A DNA stretch of 64,000 bases from Synechococcales cyanobacterium CNB (GTDB lineage Bacteria; Planctomycetota; Phycisphaerae; Phycisphaerales; UBA1924), in the NCBI GenBank assembly GCA_030263455.1, contig SZOZ01000007.1, positions 163,830-227,829 of the forward strand, given 5' to 3'. The first letter of the stretch is position 1, and each line of letters starts with the position of its first letter. The notes under the pieces were generated by a model. The model ran no database searches, had not been told where the DNA came from, and saw only the letters and a program-made list of their open reading frames with translations. Below, in pieces: positions 55,936 to 64,000 of the stretch. Position numbers and translations under genes: made by a program.

Positions 55936-56964
55936 ATGGCGAAACGCGCCGCCGCCACCACCAAAGCAAGCACCCGGGCCGTCAACTTCCGCCCCGATCC
56001 CGCCGCGCGCATCGTCGTCCTCCACGGCCCGGACGCCTTCCAACGCGCCGACCGAACCGCCGCCATCCGCGCCGCGCTCCTCATGGCCCACGGCGAGGTC
56101 GAAACCATCTACCTCGACGGCCAGTCCGTCAGGCCCGCCGACGTCCTCGACGAGTGCCGCAGCTTCGGACTCCTCCAGCAGCACAAGCTCATCGTCGCCG
56201 ACGCCGCCGACCAGCTCGTCAAGGAGGACGCCCGCCCCATCTTCGAACGCTACGCCCACGCGCCCGCCGACTCCGCCACCCTCGTCCTCCGCGCCGACCG
56301 CTGGAACAGCGGCAGACTCGACACCCTCATCGAGCACGCCCCCGGCGCGATCGTCAAGTGCGACGGACTCCAGCAACGCGAAGCCGTCCCGTGGGCCGAA
56401 CGCCGCGCCCGCGAGGTCCACGCACGCGCCATCGACAAGCGCGCCGCGGAACTCCTCGTCGAACTCCTCGGCCCAGACCCCGGACGAATCGACAGCGAAC
56501 TCGCCAAACTCTCCCTCAGCGTCGATGACGACGACGCCATCACCACCGCCCTCGTCAAGGAACTCGTCGGCTGCACCCGCGAAGAGGAAGCCTGGGCCAT
56601 CCAGGCCGACCTTCTCTCGGGCGACCCGGAGGCCGCCCTCTCGCGCCTGCGCATCGTCCTCGAGAACGGCCCGCGCGACGCCGACGTCCCGGCCCAGTGG
56701 GCGATGCTGGACCTCGCCCGCAAACTGCACGGCGCGTCGCACGGCTTCGCGCAACGCATCGCACCGGGCCAGGTGATGAGCGTCCTGCGCATCTGGGGCG
56801 CGGGCAGCGAGGCCGTCCTCCACGCCGCCAGGCGCATCACCCCGTCCGACGCCGCCGCCGTCCTCCGACTGTGCGTCGAGTCCACCGCGCTCGCCCGCTC
56901 CGGCTCGGACCCGCGCCGCCTCCTCGAAGCACAGGCCCTCCGATTCGCAAGCCTCACCCGCTGA
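55936..56964 (+). CDS. holA: DNA polymerase III subunit delta
   Basis: The delta subunit of the clamp loader, which opens the sliding clamp during replication. It has 342 residues. The start ARIVVLHGPDAFQRADRTAAIRAAL (near residue 23) is the family's opening, in which the P-loop is absent as expected for delta. DGQSVRPADVLDECRSFGLLQQHKLIVADAADQLV near 60 matches 'D....tp..l...l.t.slF..rrlViv....'. EEEAWAIQADLLSGDPEAALSRLRIVL near 210 matches the C-terminal helical domain ('ifelvdAi..gd...Al..l..Ll'). The N-terminal 20 residues are basic and variable. It is divergent from the histidine kinase gene and 99 nt upstream of a lipoprotein gene on the same strand. Confidence 0.85.
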   Translation: MAKRAAATTKASTRAVNFRPDPAARIVVLHGPDAFQRADRTAAIRAALLMAHGEVETIYLDGQSVRPADVLDECRSFGLLQQHKLIVADAADQLVKEDARPIFERYAHAPADSATLVLRADRWNSGRLDTLIEHAPGAIVKCDGLQQREAVPWAERRAREVHARAIDKRAAELLVELLGPDPGRIDSELAKLSLSVDDDDAITTALVKELVGCTREEEAWAIQADLLSGDPEAALSRLRIVLENGPRDADVPAQWAMLDLARKLHGASHGFAQRIAPGQVMSVLRIWGAGSEAVLHAARRITPSDAAAVLRLCVESTALARSGSDPRRLLEAQALRFASLTR

Positions 56965-57063
56965 CCGGCCGATGACAGGCCGATCGTGCGCCGGGGTTGC
57001 GCGCCCGCACCGCCCCGCGACAGACGCAGTTCGACCCGCCGGCGAGCGCAGGAGGCCACAGCC

Positions 57064-58257
57064 GTGCATCCACGCCAATCCATCGTCACCGTCACCCCCC
57101 ACTGTCCCACCGGTCGTGCCCCCGCGTGCCTGCTCGCGCTCGCCGCGGGAACCTGCCTCATCGCCGCAGGCTGCGGCTGGATGGGCGGCTCGGCAGGCCG
57201 CGACGATGCCACCCTGAACACCGGCCTCGGACACCTCGCCACCACCGACGACCCCGCCGCCGGACCCGCTCCCATCCCGGACCCCGAGCAGCCCAGGCGC
57301 GACGACGTCTCACGCCTCGCCCTCGACCTCGAACGCCTCCTCGCCGAGAGCAGGACCGCGCAGGCCGAACCGACTCCCGCGAACGCGCCCGATTCCACAA
57401 CCGAAACCGGCATGGTCGTAGTACCCGAATCGAACCCCGCGCAACCGACAGAAGCCGCGACTCCACCCGCCGAACCGACGCCCGCCCCGCCGCCGGTGAA
57501 TCCCGCCGTCACCCTCGCCGAGGCCTACGACCGCCTGACCCTGCTCCTCCGCGACCGCATGAACGCCGCGAACGAACCGTTCGCCGACGCGCTGGCCCTG
57601 GTCGCCGCGACCGCCTCCTCCCCCGCCGCGATGCCCGTCGATCCAGCCTCCGACTCCGGCGGACGCCTCTCCCCCGATGAACTGCGCACCCTCCGCGCCG
57701 TGCGCGACCTGCTCACGCGCCTCGGCGACTCACGCGACGCCTCCGACGCCGCGCGAGCCCTCCGCGAGGTCGCCGACGACCTCGAAACCGGCATGGGCGT
57801 GCGCATCGCCCGCGCCGAACTCTGCCGCCGCGTCGATGGCTTCGGCAGCTTCCAGCCCTTCCCACGCAACGACTTCATGGCCGGACAGATCAACCGCGCC
57901 ATCGTCTACGCCGAGATCGACCGCTTCGCCCACCGCCCCCGCACGGAAACCAGCGACAACGGCACGCCGGGTGACACACTCGCCGTCGAACTCTCGCAGG
58001 AACTCCTCGTCGTCCACCGCGCCGACGGCCGCCTCGCCTGGAGACGCCCGCCGGAACGCATCGTCGAGACCTCTCGCAACATCCGACGCGACTTCTACCT
58101 CGTCTCCGAGATCGAACTCCCGCGCACCCTCACCGTCGGCTCCTACCTCCTCAAGGTCCGCATCCGCGACGAAATCGCCGGCAGCGTGGACGAGGTCTCC
58201 ATCCCCCTCGGCATCGTCGCAGACCCCGCCCTCGCCTGGGAAGGGGCAACGCGATAG
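57064..58257 (+). CDS. Lipoprotein of unknown function
   Basis: A 397-residue lipoprotein. GTG 57064 is well supported: AGGAGG lies 8 nt upstream, and translation gives a signal peptide (ACLLALAAGTCLIAAGC) with lipobox IAAGC and Cys at about 36. A Pro/Ala/Asp-rich linker (about 40-150) precedes helices (VTLAEAYDRLTLLLRDRMNAANEPFADALALVA; LSPDELRTLRAVRDLLTRLGDSRDASDAARALREVAD). The final beta-rich part (about 255-397) contains ELCRRVDGFGSFQPFPRNDFMAGQINRAIVYAEIDRF and VGSYLLKVRIRDEIAGSVDEVSIPLGI, in which a 'G.Y.L...I.D' strand pair resembles planctomycete outer-membrane or periplasmic proteins of unknown role. Nearest neighbours (holA, clpC) give no hint. Confidence 0.7.
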   Translation: MHPRQSIVTVTPHCPTGRAPACLLALAAGTCLIAAGCGWMGGSAGRDDATLNTGLGHLATTDDPAAGPAPIPDPEQPRRDDVSRLALDLERLLAESRTAQAEPTPANAPDSTTETGMVVVPESNPAQPTEAATPPAEPTPAPPPVNPAVTLAEAYDRLTLLLRDRMNAANEPFADALALVAATASSPAAMPVDPASDSGGRLSPDELRTLRAVRDLLTRLGDSRDASDAARALREVADDLETGMGVRIARAELCRRVDGFGSFQPFPRNDFMAGQINRAIVYAEIDRFAHRPRTETSDNGTPGDTLAVELSQELLVVHRADGRLAWRRPPERIVETSRNIRRDFYLVSEIELPRTLTVGSYLLKVRIRDEIAGSVDEVSIPLGIVADPALAWEGATR

Positions 58258-58616
58258 CTGAACCCGGCGGAATCGATCCCTAATCCGTTGTCACACACCT
58301 ACAGAGCGTCGTTCGCCCGCTCCCCGACCAAGGCTTATCCGCTCCACCGGCGGGTTGAGTCACTTCCCCCTGCCGATTCGGCAGTGCCCCGCCTCACGCG
58401 GACCGCCCGCACAGACCGAACCCCTCCACGGCCACCCCAACCGCCCTTTCCTCTCTCCGGACAACTGGCACGCCCCTCGCAGCCGATACTGGGGCACGGC
58501 ACGGCCTCGGGGGCCTTTCCGTGCCCGGGAAGGCCGCCGGGTGCGTCGGGTCGCCCCGGGCGTGCGAAGAATGATCCAGAGCGGACCGGCACAACCCCGG
58601 TCCGCGGGAGCCTCAG
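58258..58616. other. Intergenic region upstream of clpC
   Basis: 359 nt without a gene. The notable content is a perfect inverted repeat (58581-58605) just before the ribosome site of clpC. No HrcA CIRCE or CtsR-type operator was seen. The rest has no recognisable pattern; a TTGTCA at 58288-58293 has no fitting -10. Confidence 0.55.
58581..58605 (+). promoter_or_regulatory. Hairpin adjoining the clpC ribosome-binding site
   Basis: GCGGACCGG (58581-58589) pairs with CCGGTCCGC (58597-58605), with a 7-nt loop. GGGAG (58606-58610) follows at once and the ATG is at 58617. In the mRNA the stem abuts the ribosome site, so it could tune translation, or in DNA serve as an operator. Confidence 0.45.
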
Positions 58617-61154
58617 ATGTTCGAGCGATTCACCGATCGTGCACGAAAGGTCATGGCTCTGGCCAACCAGGAGGCACAGCGCTTCAACCACGAGTACATC
58701 GGGACCGAGCACATCCTGCTCGGCCTCGTCAAGGAAGGCTCGGGCGTCGGCGCCAACGTCCTCAAGAACCTCGACGTCGACCTCCGAAAGGTCCGCCTCG
58801 AAGTCGAGAAACTCGTCAAGGCCGGCCCCGAGATGGTCACCATGGGCCGCCTCCCACAGACCCCGCGCGCCAAGAAGGTCATCGAGTACGCCATCGAGGA
58901 AGCACGCAACCTCAACCACAACTACGTCGGCACCGAGCACCTCCTCCTCGGCCTCCTCCGCGAGCACGACGGCGTCGCAGCGCAGGTCCTCATGAACCTC
59001 GGCCTCAAACTCGAAGAGGTCCGCGAGGAAGTCCTCAACCTCCTCGGCGCAGGCTCAGAGTCCGAATCCGGCGAGGCCGGCGCCAGCGGCGGCTCCGGCG
59101 GCTCCTCCGGCGCAACCTCCGAAGCCCGGCGCGGCCGCAGCAAGACCCCAGCCCTCGACAGCTTCGGACGAGACCTCACCGAACTCGCCAAGGAAGGCGC
59201 GCTCGACCCCGTCATCGGACGACAGAACGAGATCGAACGAGTCGTGCAGGTTCTCTGCCGACGCACCAAGAACAACCCCGTCCTCCTCGGCGAGGCCGGC
59301 GTCGGCAAGACCGCAATCGTCGAGGGACTCGCACAGCGCATCATCGCCGCCGACGTCCCCGAAATCCTCCACGATCGCCGGCTCGTCGTCCTCGACCTCG
59401 CCATGATGGTCGCGGGCACCAAGTACCGCGGCCAGTTCGAGGAACGCATCAAGGCCGTCATGAACGAGGTCCGACGCGCCAAGAACGTCATCCTCTTCAT
59501 CGACGAACTCCACACCCTCGTCGGCGCGGGCGGCGCGGAGGGCGCGATCGACGCCAGCAACGTCCTCAAGCCCGCCCTCGCACGCGGCGAGATCCAGTGC
59601 ATCGGCGCCACCACCTTCGACGAGTTCCGCAAGTACATCGAGAAGGACGCCGCCCTCGCACGCCGCTTCCAGCCCATCCCCGTCGACCCGCCCACCAACG
59701 AGCAGACCATCGAAATCCTCAAGGGCCTCCGCGACCGATACGAGAGCCACCACCGCGTCCAGATCACCGACGACGCCATCAAGGCCGCCGTCGACCTCTC
59801 GGGCCGCTACATCTCGGGGCGTGTGCAGCCCGACAAGTCGATCGATGTGATCGACGAGGCCGGCGCCCGCGTGCGCCTCAAGAGTATGAGCAAGCCGCCG
59901 GACCTCGCCGAGATCGAGGGCGAGATCGAACGCCTCAGCGTCGAGAAGGACGAGGCCGTCAAGGGCGCGGACTACGAACGCGCCGCCGAACTCCGCGACA
60001 AGGCCGAGCAACTCCGAAAGAAGAAGGAGGAGATGCTCCGCGAGTGGCGCGCCCGCTCCATGGAAGTGGACGGCGTCGTCGACGAGGACGTCATCGCCGA
60101 GGTCGTGAGCAAGATGACCGGCGTCCCCCTCCAGCGCCTCGAAAAGGAGGAGGCCTCCCGACTCCTCGAACTCGAGAAGGAACTCCACAAGAAGGTCATC
60201 AGCCAGGACGAGGCCATCAAGGCCGTCGCCCGCGCCATCCGACGCGCCCGCGCTGGCCTCAAGGACCCCAAACGCCCCATGGGCTCGTTCATCTTCGTCG
60301 GCCCCTCGGGCGTCGGCAAGACCCTCCTCTCCAAGGCACTCGCCGAGTTCATGTTCGGCGACGAGGACGCCCTCGTCCACCTCGACATGAGCGAGTACAT
60401 GGAGAAGCACAACGTCTCACGCCTCGTCGGCGCGCCCCCCGGCTACGTCGGCTACGAGGAGGGCGGCCAACTCACCGAACGCATCCGACGCCGCCCCTAC
60501 TCCGTCATCCTCCTCGACGAGGTCGAGAAGGCGCACCCCGACGTCTTCAACATGCTCCTCCAGATCATGGAGGAAGGACGCCTCACCGACTCCTTCGGCC
60601 GCAACGTGGACTTCCGCAACTGCGTCCTCATCATGACCAGCAACATCGGCGCCGAACTCATCAAGGGCGGCGGCGGCTTCGGCTTCCAGAAACGCGACGC
60701 CACCGTCGACTACGACAACATCAAGACCATCCTCATGAAGGAGATCGAACGCTTCTTCCGACCCGAGTTCATCAACCGACTCGACGACATCATCGTCTTC
60801 AAGCCCCTCACCCGCGAAGACCTCGTCCTCATCATCGAGTACGAGGTCGGCAAGGTCTCCAAACGCCTCCAGGAGCAGGGCATCCACCTCACCCTCGAAC
60901 AGTCCGCCAAGGACTTCCTCATCGAGAAGGGATACAACCCCGACTTCGGCGCACGACCCCTCCGCCGCGCCATCGGCACCTACGTCGAAGACCCTCTCAG
61001 CGAGATGCTCCTCTCCGGCGAACTCCACGGCAAGGGGCAGGTCACCGCACGCCGACCCGAAGGCGAAGACAAACTCGTCTTCGACGCCAGCGCACCTACG
61101 GGTGAAACCGGCGGCGGAAGCAGGCCCGTCAGCGCGGGCGCGCAGAGCACCTGA
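58617..61154 (+). CDS. clpC: ATP-dependent Clp protease ATP-binding subunit ClpC
   Basis: A 845-residue AAA+ unfoldase that feeds proteins to ClpP. The N domain has two repeats ([36 protein letters not shown] and [26 protein letters not shown]). A Gly/Ser-rich linker (about 145-170) leads to D1, with Walker A GEAGVGKT near 221 and Walker [12 protein letters not shown] near 293. The middle domain carries a UVR-type motif ([25 protein letters not shown]), which marks ClpC rather than ClpB. D2 has Walker A GPSGVGKT near 562 and [15 protein letters not shown] near 630. The loop GGFGFQKRD near 685 corresponds to the ClpP-binding loop (hydrophobic-Gly-Phe). It ends [22 protein letters not shown], a disordered tail. 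A terminator follows at 61181. Confidence 0.96.
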   Translation: MFERFTDRARKVMALANQEAQRFNHEYIGTEHILLGLVKEGSGVGANVLKNLDVDLRKVRLEVEKLVKAGPEMVTMGRLPQTPRAKKVIEYAIEEARNLNHNYVGTEHLLLGLLREHDGVAAQVLMNLGLKLEEVREEVLNLLGAGSESESGEAGASGGSGGSSGATSEARRGRSKTPALDSFGRDLTELAKEGALDPVIGRQNEIERVVQVLCRRTKNNPVLLGEAGVGKTAIVEGLAQRIIAADVPEILHDRRLVVLDLAMMVAGTKYRGQFEERIKAVMNEVRRAKNVILFIDELHTLVGAGGAEGAIDASNVLKPALARGEIQCIGATTFDEFRKYIEKDAALARRFQPIPVDPPTNEQTIEILKGLRDRYESHHRVQITDDAIKAAVDLSGRYISGRVQPDKSIDVIDEAGARVRLKSMSKPPDLAEIEGEIERLSVEKDEAVKGADYERAAELRDKAEQLRKKKEEMLREWRARSMEVDGVVDEDVIAEVVSKMTGVPLQRLEKEEASRLLELEKELHKKVISQDEAIKAVARAIRRARAGLKDPKRPMGSFIFVGPSGVGKTLLSKALAEFMFGDEDALVHLDMSEYMEKHNVSRLVGAPPGYVGYEEGGQLTERIRRRPYSVILLDEVEKAHPDVFNMLLQIMEEGRLTDSFGRNVDFRNCVLIMTSNIGAELIKGGGGFGFQKRDATVDYDNIKTILMKEIERFFRPEFINRLDDIIVFKPLTREDLVLIIEYEVGKVSKRLQEQGIHLTLEQSAKDFLIEKGYNPDFGARPLRRAIGTYVEDPLSEMLLSGELHGKGQVTARRPEGEDKLVFDASAPTGETGGGSRPVSAGAQST

Positions 61155-61180
61155 ACCCACGCACAGACCCGCAACCCCTC

Positions 61181-61210
61181 AAACGCCCGCGCCGGGGAGC
61201 GCGGGCGTTT
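61181..61210 (+). terminator. Rho-independent terminator of clpC
   Basis: AAACGCCCGCGC (61181-61192) and GCGCGGGCGTTT (61199-61210) form a perfect 12-bp stem with a 6-nt loop, ending in TTT. The A-tract on the left makes it bidirectional in appearance, and it lies between the convergent clpC and dnaA, so it may serve both. Confidence 0.85.
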
Positions 61211-61235
61211 CATCCGACGACGTCGCGCAACGCCC

Positions 61236-62564
61236 TCACCCGCCCGGCCGCAGAATCCTGCTCTCCAGCGTCCGAACCACGCGCTCGAAGTCCGGGTCGT
61301 GGTCGCGCCGATGCCCCACGATCTTCACCGCGTGCAGCACCGTCGTGTGGTCCCGCCCGCCGAAGTACCCGCCGATCTCCCCCAGCGAGTGCTGCGTGTG
61401 CCGGCGGGCCAGGTACATGCACACCTGCCGCGGCAGCGCGACCGATCGAGCCCGCCGCTTCGACTGCAGGTCCGCCAGACGCACGTCGTAGAAGTTCGTC
61501 ACCGCGTCCACGATCGTCTGCACCGTGGTGCGCGTCGGCCCCCGTCCCGCACCGAGGCTCGCCCGCGCCATCTCCACGTCGATCGCCCTGCCCTCCACGC
61601 TCGACTGAATCTGCAACCGGACGATCGCCCCCTCAAGCTCCCGGATGTTCGTGTCCACACGCTCCGCGATGAAGTACGCCGCGTCGTCCGGCAGCTCCAG
61701 CCCCCGGATCCCCGCCTTCGTCTTCAGGATCGCCACGCGCGTCTCATAGTCCGGCGGCTCGACGTGCGCCACCAGCCCCCACTTGAACCGCGACACCAGC
61801 CGATCCTCCAGGTCCGGGATCTCCTCCGGGGGCGCATCCGACGAGAGCACGATCTGCTTGTTCGCCTGGTACAGGCTGTTGAACGTGTGGAAGAACTCCT
61901 CCTGCGTGCGGTCCTTCGCGCCCAGAAAGTGCACGTCGTCGATCACCAGCACGTCCACGTCGCGGAAGCGGTGCCGGAAGTCCGTCATCCGCCCGCCCTG
62001 CACCGCTTCCATGAACTGCGTCACGAACCCCTCGCACGACAGGTAGCAGATCGCCGACGCAGGGTCGTTCTCGTGGATCGTCAGGCAGACCGCCTGCAGC
62101 AGGTGCGTCTTGCCCAGCCCCACGCCCCCGTGGATGAACAGCGGGTTGTACGCACGCCCGGGGTTCGCGCCCACCGCCACCGCCGCCGCGTGCGCCAGAC
62201 GGTTGCTCGGCCCGACCACGAACGAATCAAACCCATAATCAGGGTTGATCGGCAGCGACTCGCCGACCTTCGCCGCCGGCCTCGCCGTCGGCCCGACCGG
62301 CGCATCGTCAGGACGCTCGTCAGGCCCGATGAACCGCGCGCCGATCAGGCGGCCCGTCACCGTACGGATCGCGTCGTTGAACGCGTCAAGACAGTACCGC
62401 CGCAGATAGTCGCGGTGGAACGGCGAGTGCGCACGCACCACCAGCGACCCGCCACGCACCCCGAGCGGCTCGAGTTCATCGAACCAGCGCCGGCACAGAC
62501 CAGGCTGCGAAGCACGCAACTGCGCAAGAACGGCATCCCAGATCGGACGATCGGGGTCAGGCAT
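61236..62564 (-). CDS. dnaA: Chromosomal replication initiator protein
   Basis: Binds DnaA boxes at oriC and melts the origin; 442 residues. Domain I (about 1-80) is WDAVLAQLRASQPGLCRRWFDELEPL and the later text LVVRAHSPFHRDYLRRYCLDAF. Domain III has the Walker A loop IHGGVGLGKTHLLQAV near 145, Walker B VDVLVIDDVHFLGAKDRTQEEFFHTFNSLYQ near 205, and sensor text VLSSDAPPEEIPDLEDRLVSRFKWGLVA. Domain IV is the DNA-binding HTH: LPRQVCMYLARRHTQHSLGEIGGYFGGRDHTTVLHAVKIV near 400, complete. Normally dnaA neighbours dnaN or rpmH; here it faces clpC and follows a metallo-hydrolase gene. Upstream is a strong promoter overlapping a DnaA box. Confidence 0.97.
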   Translation of the reverse strand: MPDPDRPIWDAVLAQLRASQPGLCRRWFDELEPLGVRGGSLVVRAHSPFHRDYLRRYCLDAFNDAIRTVTGRLIGARFIGPDERPDDAPVGPTARPAAKVGESLPINPDYGFDSFVVGPSNRLAHAAAVAVGANPGRAYNPLFIHGGVGLGKTHLLQAVCLTIHENDPASAICYLSCEGFVTQFMEAVQGGRMTDFRHRFRDVDVLVIDDVHFLGAKDRTQEEFFHTFNSLYQANKQIVLSSDAPPEEIPDLEDRLVSRFKWGLVAHVEPPDYETRVAILKTKAGIRGLELPDDAAYFIAERVDTNIRELEGAIVRLQIQSSVEGRAIDVEMARASLGAGRGPTRTTVQTIVDAVTNFYDVRLADLQSKRRARSVALPRQVCMYLARRHTQHSLGEIGGYFGGRDHTTVLHAVKIVGHRRDHDPDFERVVRTLESRILRPGG

Positions 62565-62684
62565 GGACGACCTGCCTCGGGGCGGGCGTGAGTGGATGAA
62601 CGAACGAACACAATGCCGGGGCGTCGCCTGCCGCTGATCCTCCCATCAACGCCGACGGACAGGGGCCGTTGCCCGGGGGAGCCA

Positions 62685-62713
62685 AACCTAATCCACAACC
62701 ACCGCCCTGTCAA
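62685..62713 (-). promoter_or_regulatory. dnaA promoter with overlapping DnaA box
   Basis: Minus strand TTGACA (62708-62713), exactly 17 nt, TAGGTT (62685-62690): the best sigma-70-type promoter in the window. TAATCCACA (plus strand, 62689-62697) is one base from the DnaA box TTATCCACA and spans the spacer and first bases of the -10, so bound DnaA would block the promoter. The leader to the dnaA ATG is about 115 nt. The -35 lies on the final codons of the next gene upstream. Confidence 0.7.
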
Positions 62714-63666
62714 CCTCGCTCCGTCGAATTGCCCCTGGCGCGTGCCCGGCGCGGGTCCGGCTCCACCCCGGCCTCCACCAACTGCCGCTCGTACCGCGCT
62801 CGCGACGCGCGGTGATCCATCAGAAAATGCACCCGCGACGCCAGCTCCGGACCCAGCCGCTCCGCCAACCGCGACGACGCCTCCCCAAGGTGCGTACGCC
62901 GCGAGACGTGAACCACCACCATCGCCTCGCACTCGCACACACGCAGCCACTCCGCCAGGTCCTCCAGGTGCAGGTGCTTCCCCACCACCGCACGCTCCCG
63001 GTGGTCCGCGTCGAAAAACGTGCACTCCGTGATGATGACCTTCGCCTTTCGCACGTCCTCGCGCACCAGGTGCGGCCCCGGCCCCGTGTCGCCAAGGTAC
63101 GCCACCAGCGGAATCTCCAGCGACCGCGTGATCTCCACACCACGCTCACGCAACTCCCGCAACTTCTCCTGCGGGAAGTCCGTGTACTCCGGCCGAAGCT
63201 TGCTCCGACGCTCCACGACCGAATACCCCATCGACGGCGACGTGTGCTCGGTGTGGAAACCGCGCAGAAACACGTTGTTCTTGATCTCCACCTGTCCGCC
63301 GTCCGACAACGCAACCACCTCATACGGCGTCCGCTGCTGCTCGATCTCCACGAAACCCGCCATCATCTTGTGCACCGCCGGCGCAAGACGCTCGTCGCAC
63401 ACGATCGTCCCCGTCCCCATCCCCTGGAACCGCCGCTGCGAGCAGTAGTACGCCAACCCCCCGACGTGGTCCATGTGCCCGTGCGAGATCGCCACGAAAC
63501 GGCTCGCCAGCATCGGACGAGGGCACGAACCCATGTCGAAACACACGTCCAACTCGGGAATCTGCACGCACGTCGCCTCGCCCGCGACAGACGATCCCTG
63601 CACGCGGAACGGCGGGATGTACAGGAAACCGAGCGGCGGCTCCCGCGGCGGGGGCTTGGGCAGCAT
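62710..63666 (-). CDS. Metallo-beta-lactamase-fold hydrolase (RNase Z-like)
   Basis: A 318-residue hydrolase of the MBL superfamily. The first metal motif is AISHGHMDHVGGL near residue 62 (H-x-H-x-D-H), preceded by VCFDMGSCPRPMLASRFV. Later features are RGFHTEHTSPSMGYSVVERR near 135, IPLVAYLGDTGPG near 185 (metal Asp), KVIITECTFFDADHRERAVVGKHLHLEDLAEWL near 210, and VVVHVSRRTHL near 253 (final His). The G-D-T, E-x-T-F and H-x2-L-x2-L succession is that of RNase Z/ElaC-like enzymes, but the RNase Z flexible arm is not clear, so tRNA 3' processing is a probable rather than certain role. ATG 63666 has GGAG at 8 nt. Its final codons overlap the dnaA -35 hexamer. Confidence 0.75.
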   Translation of the reverse strand: MLPKPPPREPPLGFLYIPPFRVQGSSVAGEATCVQIPELDVCFDMGSCPRPMLASRFVAISHGHMDHVGGLAYYCSQRRFQGMGTGTIVCDERLAPAVHKMMAGFVEIEQQRTPYEVVALSDGGQVEIKNNVFLRGFHTEHTSPSMGYSVVERRSKLRPEYTDFPQEKLRELRERGVEITRSLEIPLVAYLGDTGPGPHLVREDVRKAKVIITECTFFDADHRERAVVGKHLHLEDLAEWLRVCECEAMVVVHVSRRTHLGEASSRLAERLGPELASRVHFLMDHRASRARYERQLVEAGVEPDPRRARARGNSTERG

Positions 63667-64000
63667 CGGAAGGCTCCGGCGTCGGGCTGCCGCCCGGCGT
63701 GGTGCATCTCACGGGCGGCCACGCCGCCTCGAAAACCATCGTACCGCGACGAACCACGCCGTCAAAGCGCACGTGCCGACGACGCCGGCTGCTCCGAGCC
63801 GACATCGGCGCCCAGCGTGCTCTCGGTCCACTCCGGCCACAAACCCACTCACCTTCTCCGTTTCCCATTCGGCCATGTGCTCTTCGCCCTCTCCTCACCC
63901 CCCTTCCTCCGAGCCTCGGGGCGGGGCCTTGCAGGCCCCGCCGACCCACCTGCGACCTCCCGCGCGCACACCGCGCGCCCCGCCCAGCCCAATCCCCGCC
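63667..64000. other. Non-coding right edge with a dispersed hairpin repeat
   Basis: 334 nt with no credible gene in any frame. On the minus strand TACGAT lies about 75 nt upstream of the preceding gene. Positions 63917-63940 hold the second copy of the 24-nt hairpin repeat seen at 45181-45204. Nothing else was seen. Confidence 0.6.
63917..63940. repeat. Second copy of the 24-nt hairpin repeat
   Basis: Identical over 24 nt to 45181-45204: stem CGGGGCC/GGCCCCG around TTGCA. The upstream flank CTCG is also shared. Both copies lie between genes, as expected for a REP-like element. Confidence 0.65.

Overview
The window is about 70% GC, gene-dense, and looks chromosomal. The gene content points to the phylum Planctomycetota, most likely the class Phycisphaerae. 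The evidence is: Ser/Thr kinases fused to TPR or NB-ARC-like modules; an Ala-type pseudopilin; a large PQQ-propeller protein; a secreted TIGR03790-type protein ending in a dockerin-like EF-hand pair with a terminal Cys-Pro; a chorismate dehydratase of the futalosine menaquinone route; LptB (outer membrane); and FHA-domain signalling proteins. This assignment is by inference; no rRNA gene is present to confirm it.

Layout. 1-12 kb: a 5'-truncated C25-like protein, GDP-mannose dehydratase (gmd), a kinase-TPR protein, gatB, a Nif3-like protein, ispE, a ROK sugar kinase and two small envelope proteins. 12-19 kb: a 1410-residue secreted PQQ protein with a TTG start, then a minus-strand cluster of DUF393, a Sua5/protein-phosphatase fusion and rpiB. 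18.7-31 kb: a pseudopilin, ComEC, a multi-membrane GT-C-like protein, a secreted ADP-ribosylglycohydrolase, a UbiA-type prenyltransferase, a large zincin and a sulfotransferase-like protein. 31-39 kb: metG with a decayed small gene upstream, the dockerin-bearing protein, an FHA-GAF-PP2C phosphatase, and one intact IS5-family element with terminal inverted repeats.

39-49 kb: rplM-rpsI, a CAAX protease, a sigma-like multi-HTH protein, mqnA, a NeuD-type acyltransferase, a PEGA lipoprotein, lptB and two small membrane proteins. 48-54 kb: an odd AdkA-like/deoxyribosyltransferase-like protein, a kinase-NB-ARC-TPR protein with a lipoprotein partner, and an orphan VapB-type antitoxin whose frame runs into sucD. 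54-64 kb: an FHA-GAF histidine kinase divergent from holA, a lipoprotein, clpC, dnaA with a clear promoter and DnaA box, and a metallo-beta-lactamase-fold protein.

Housekeeping, envelope and signalling genes are interleaved on both strands in short units. A recurrent feature is a TAnnnT hexamer ending 5-8 nt before start codons that lack a Shine-Dalgarno sequence. I find it at 13 genes, which suggests widespread leaderless transcription and was used to choose several starts. I see no CRISPR array, tRNA, rRNA, prophage or complete defence system. The most unusual loci are the AdkA/deoxyribosyltransferase-like fusion, the Sua5-YwlE-type fusion in a genome with ClpC, the sigma-like HTH protein, and the toxin-less vapB overlapping sucD.
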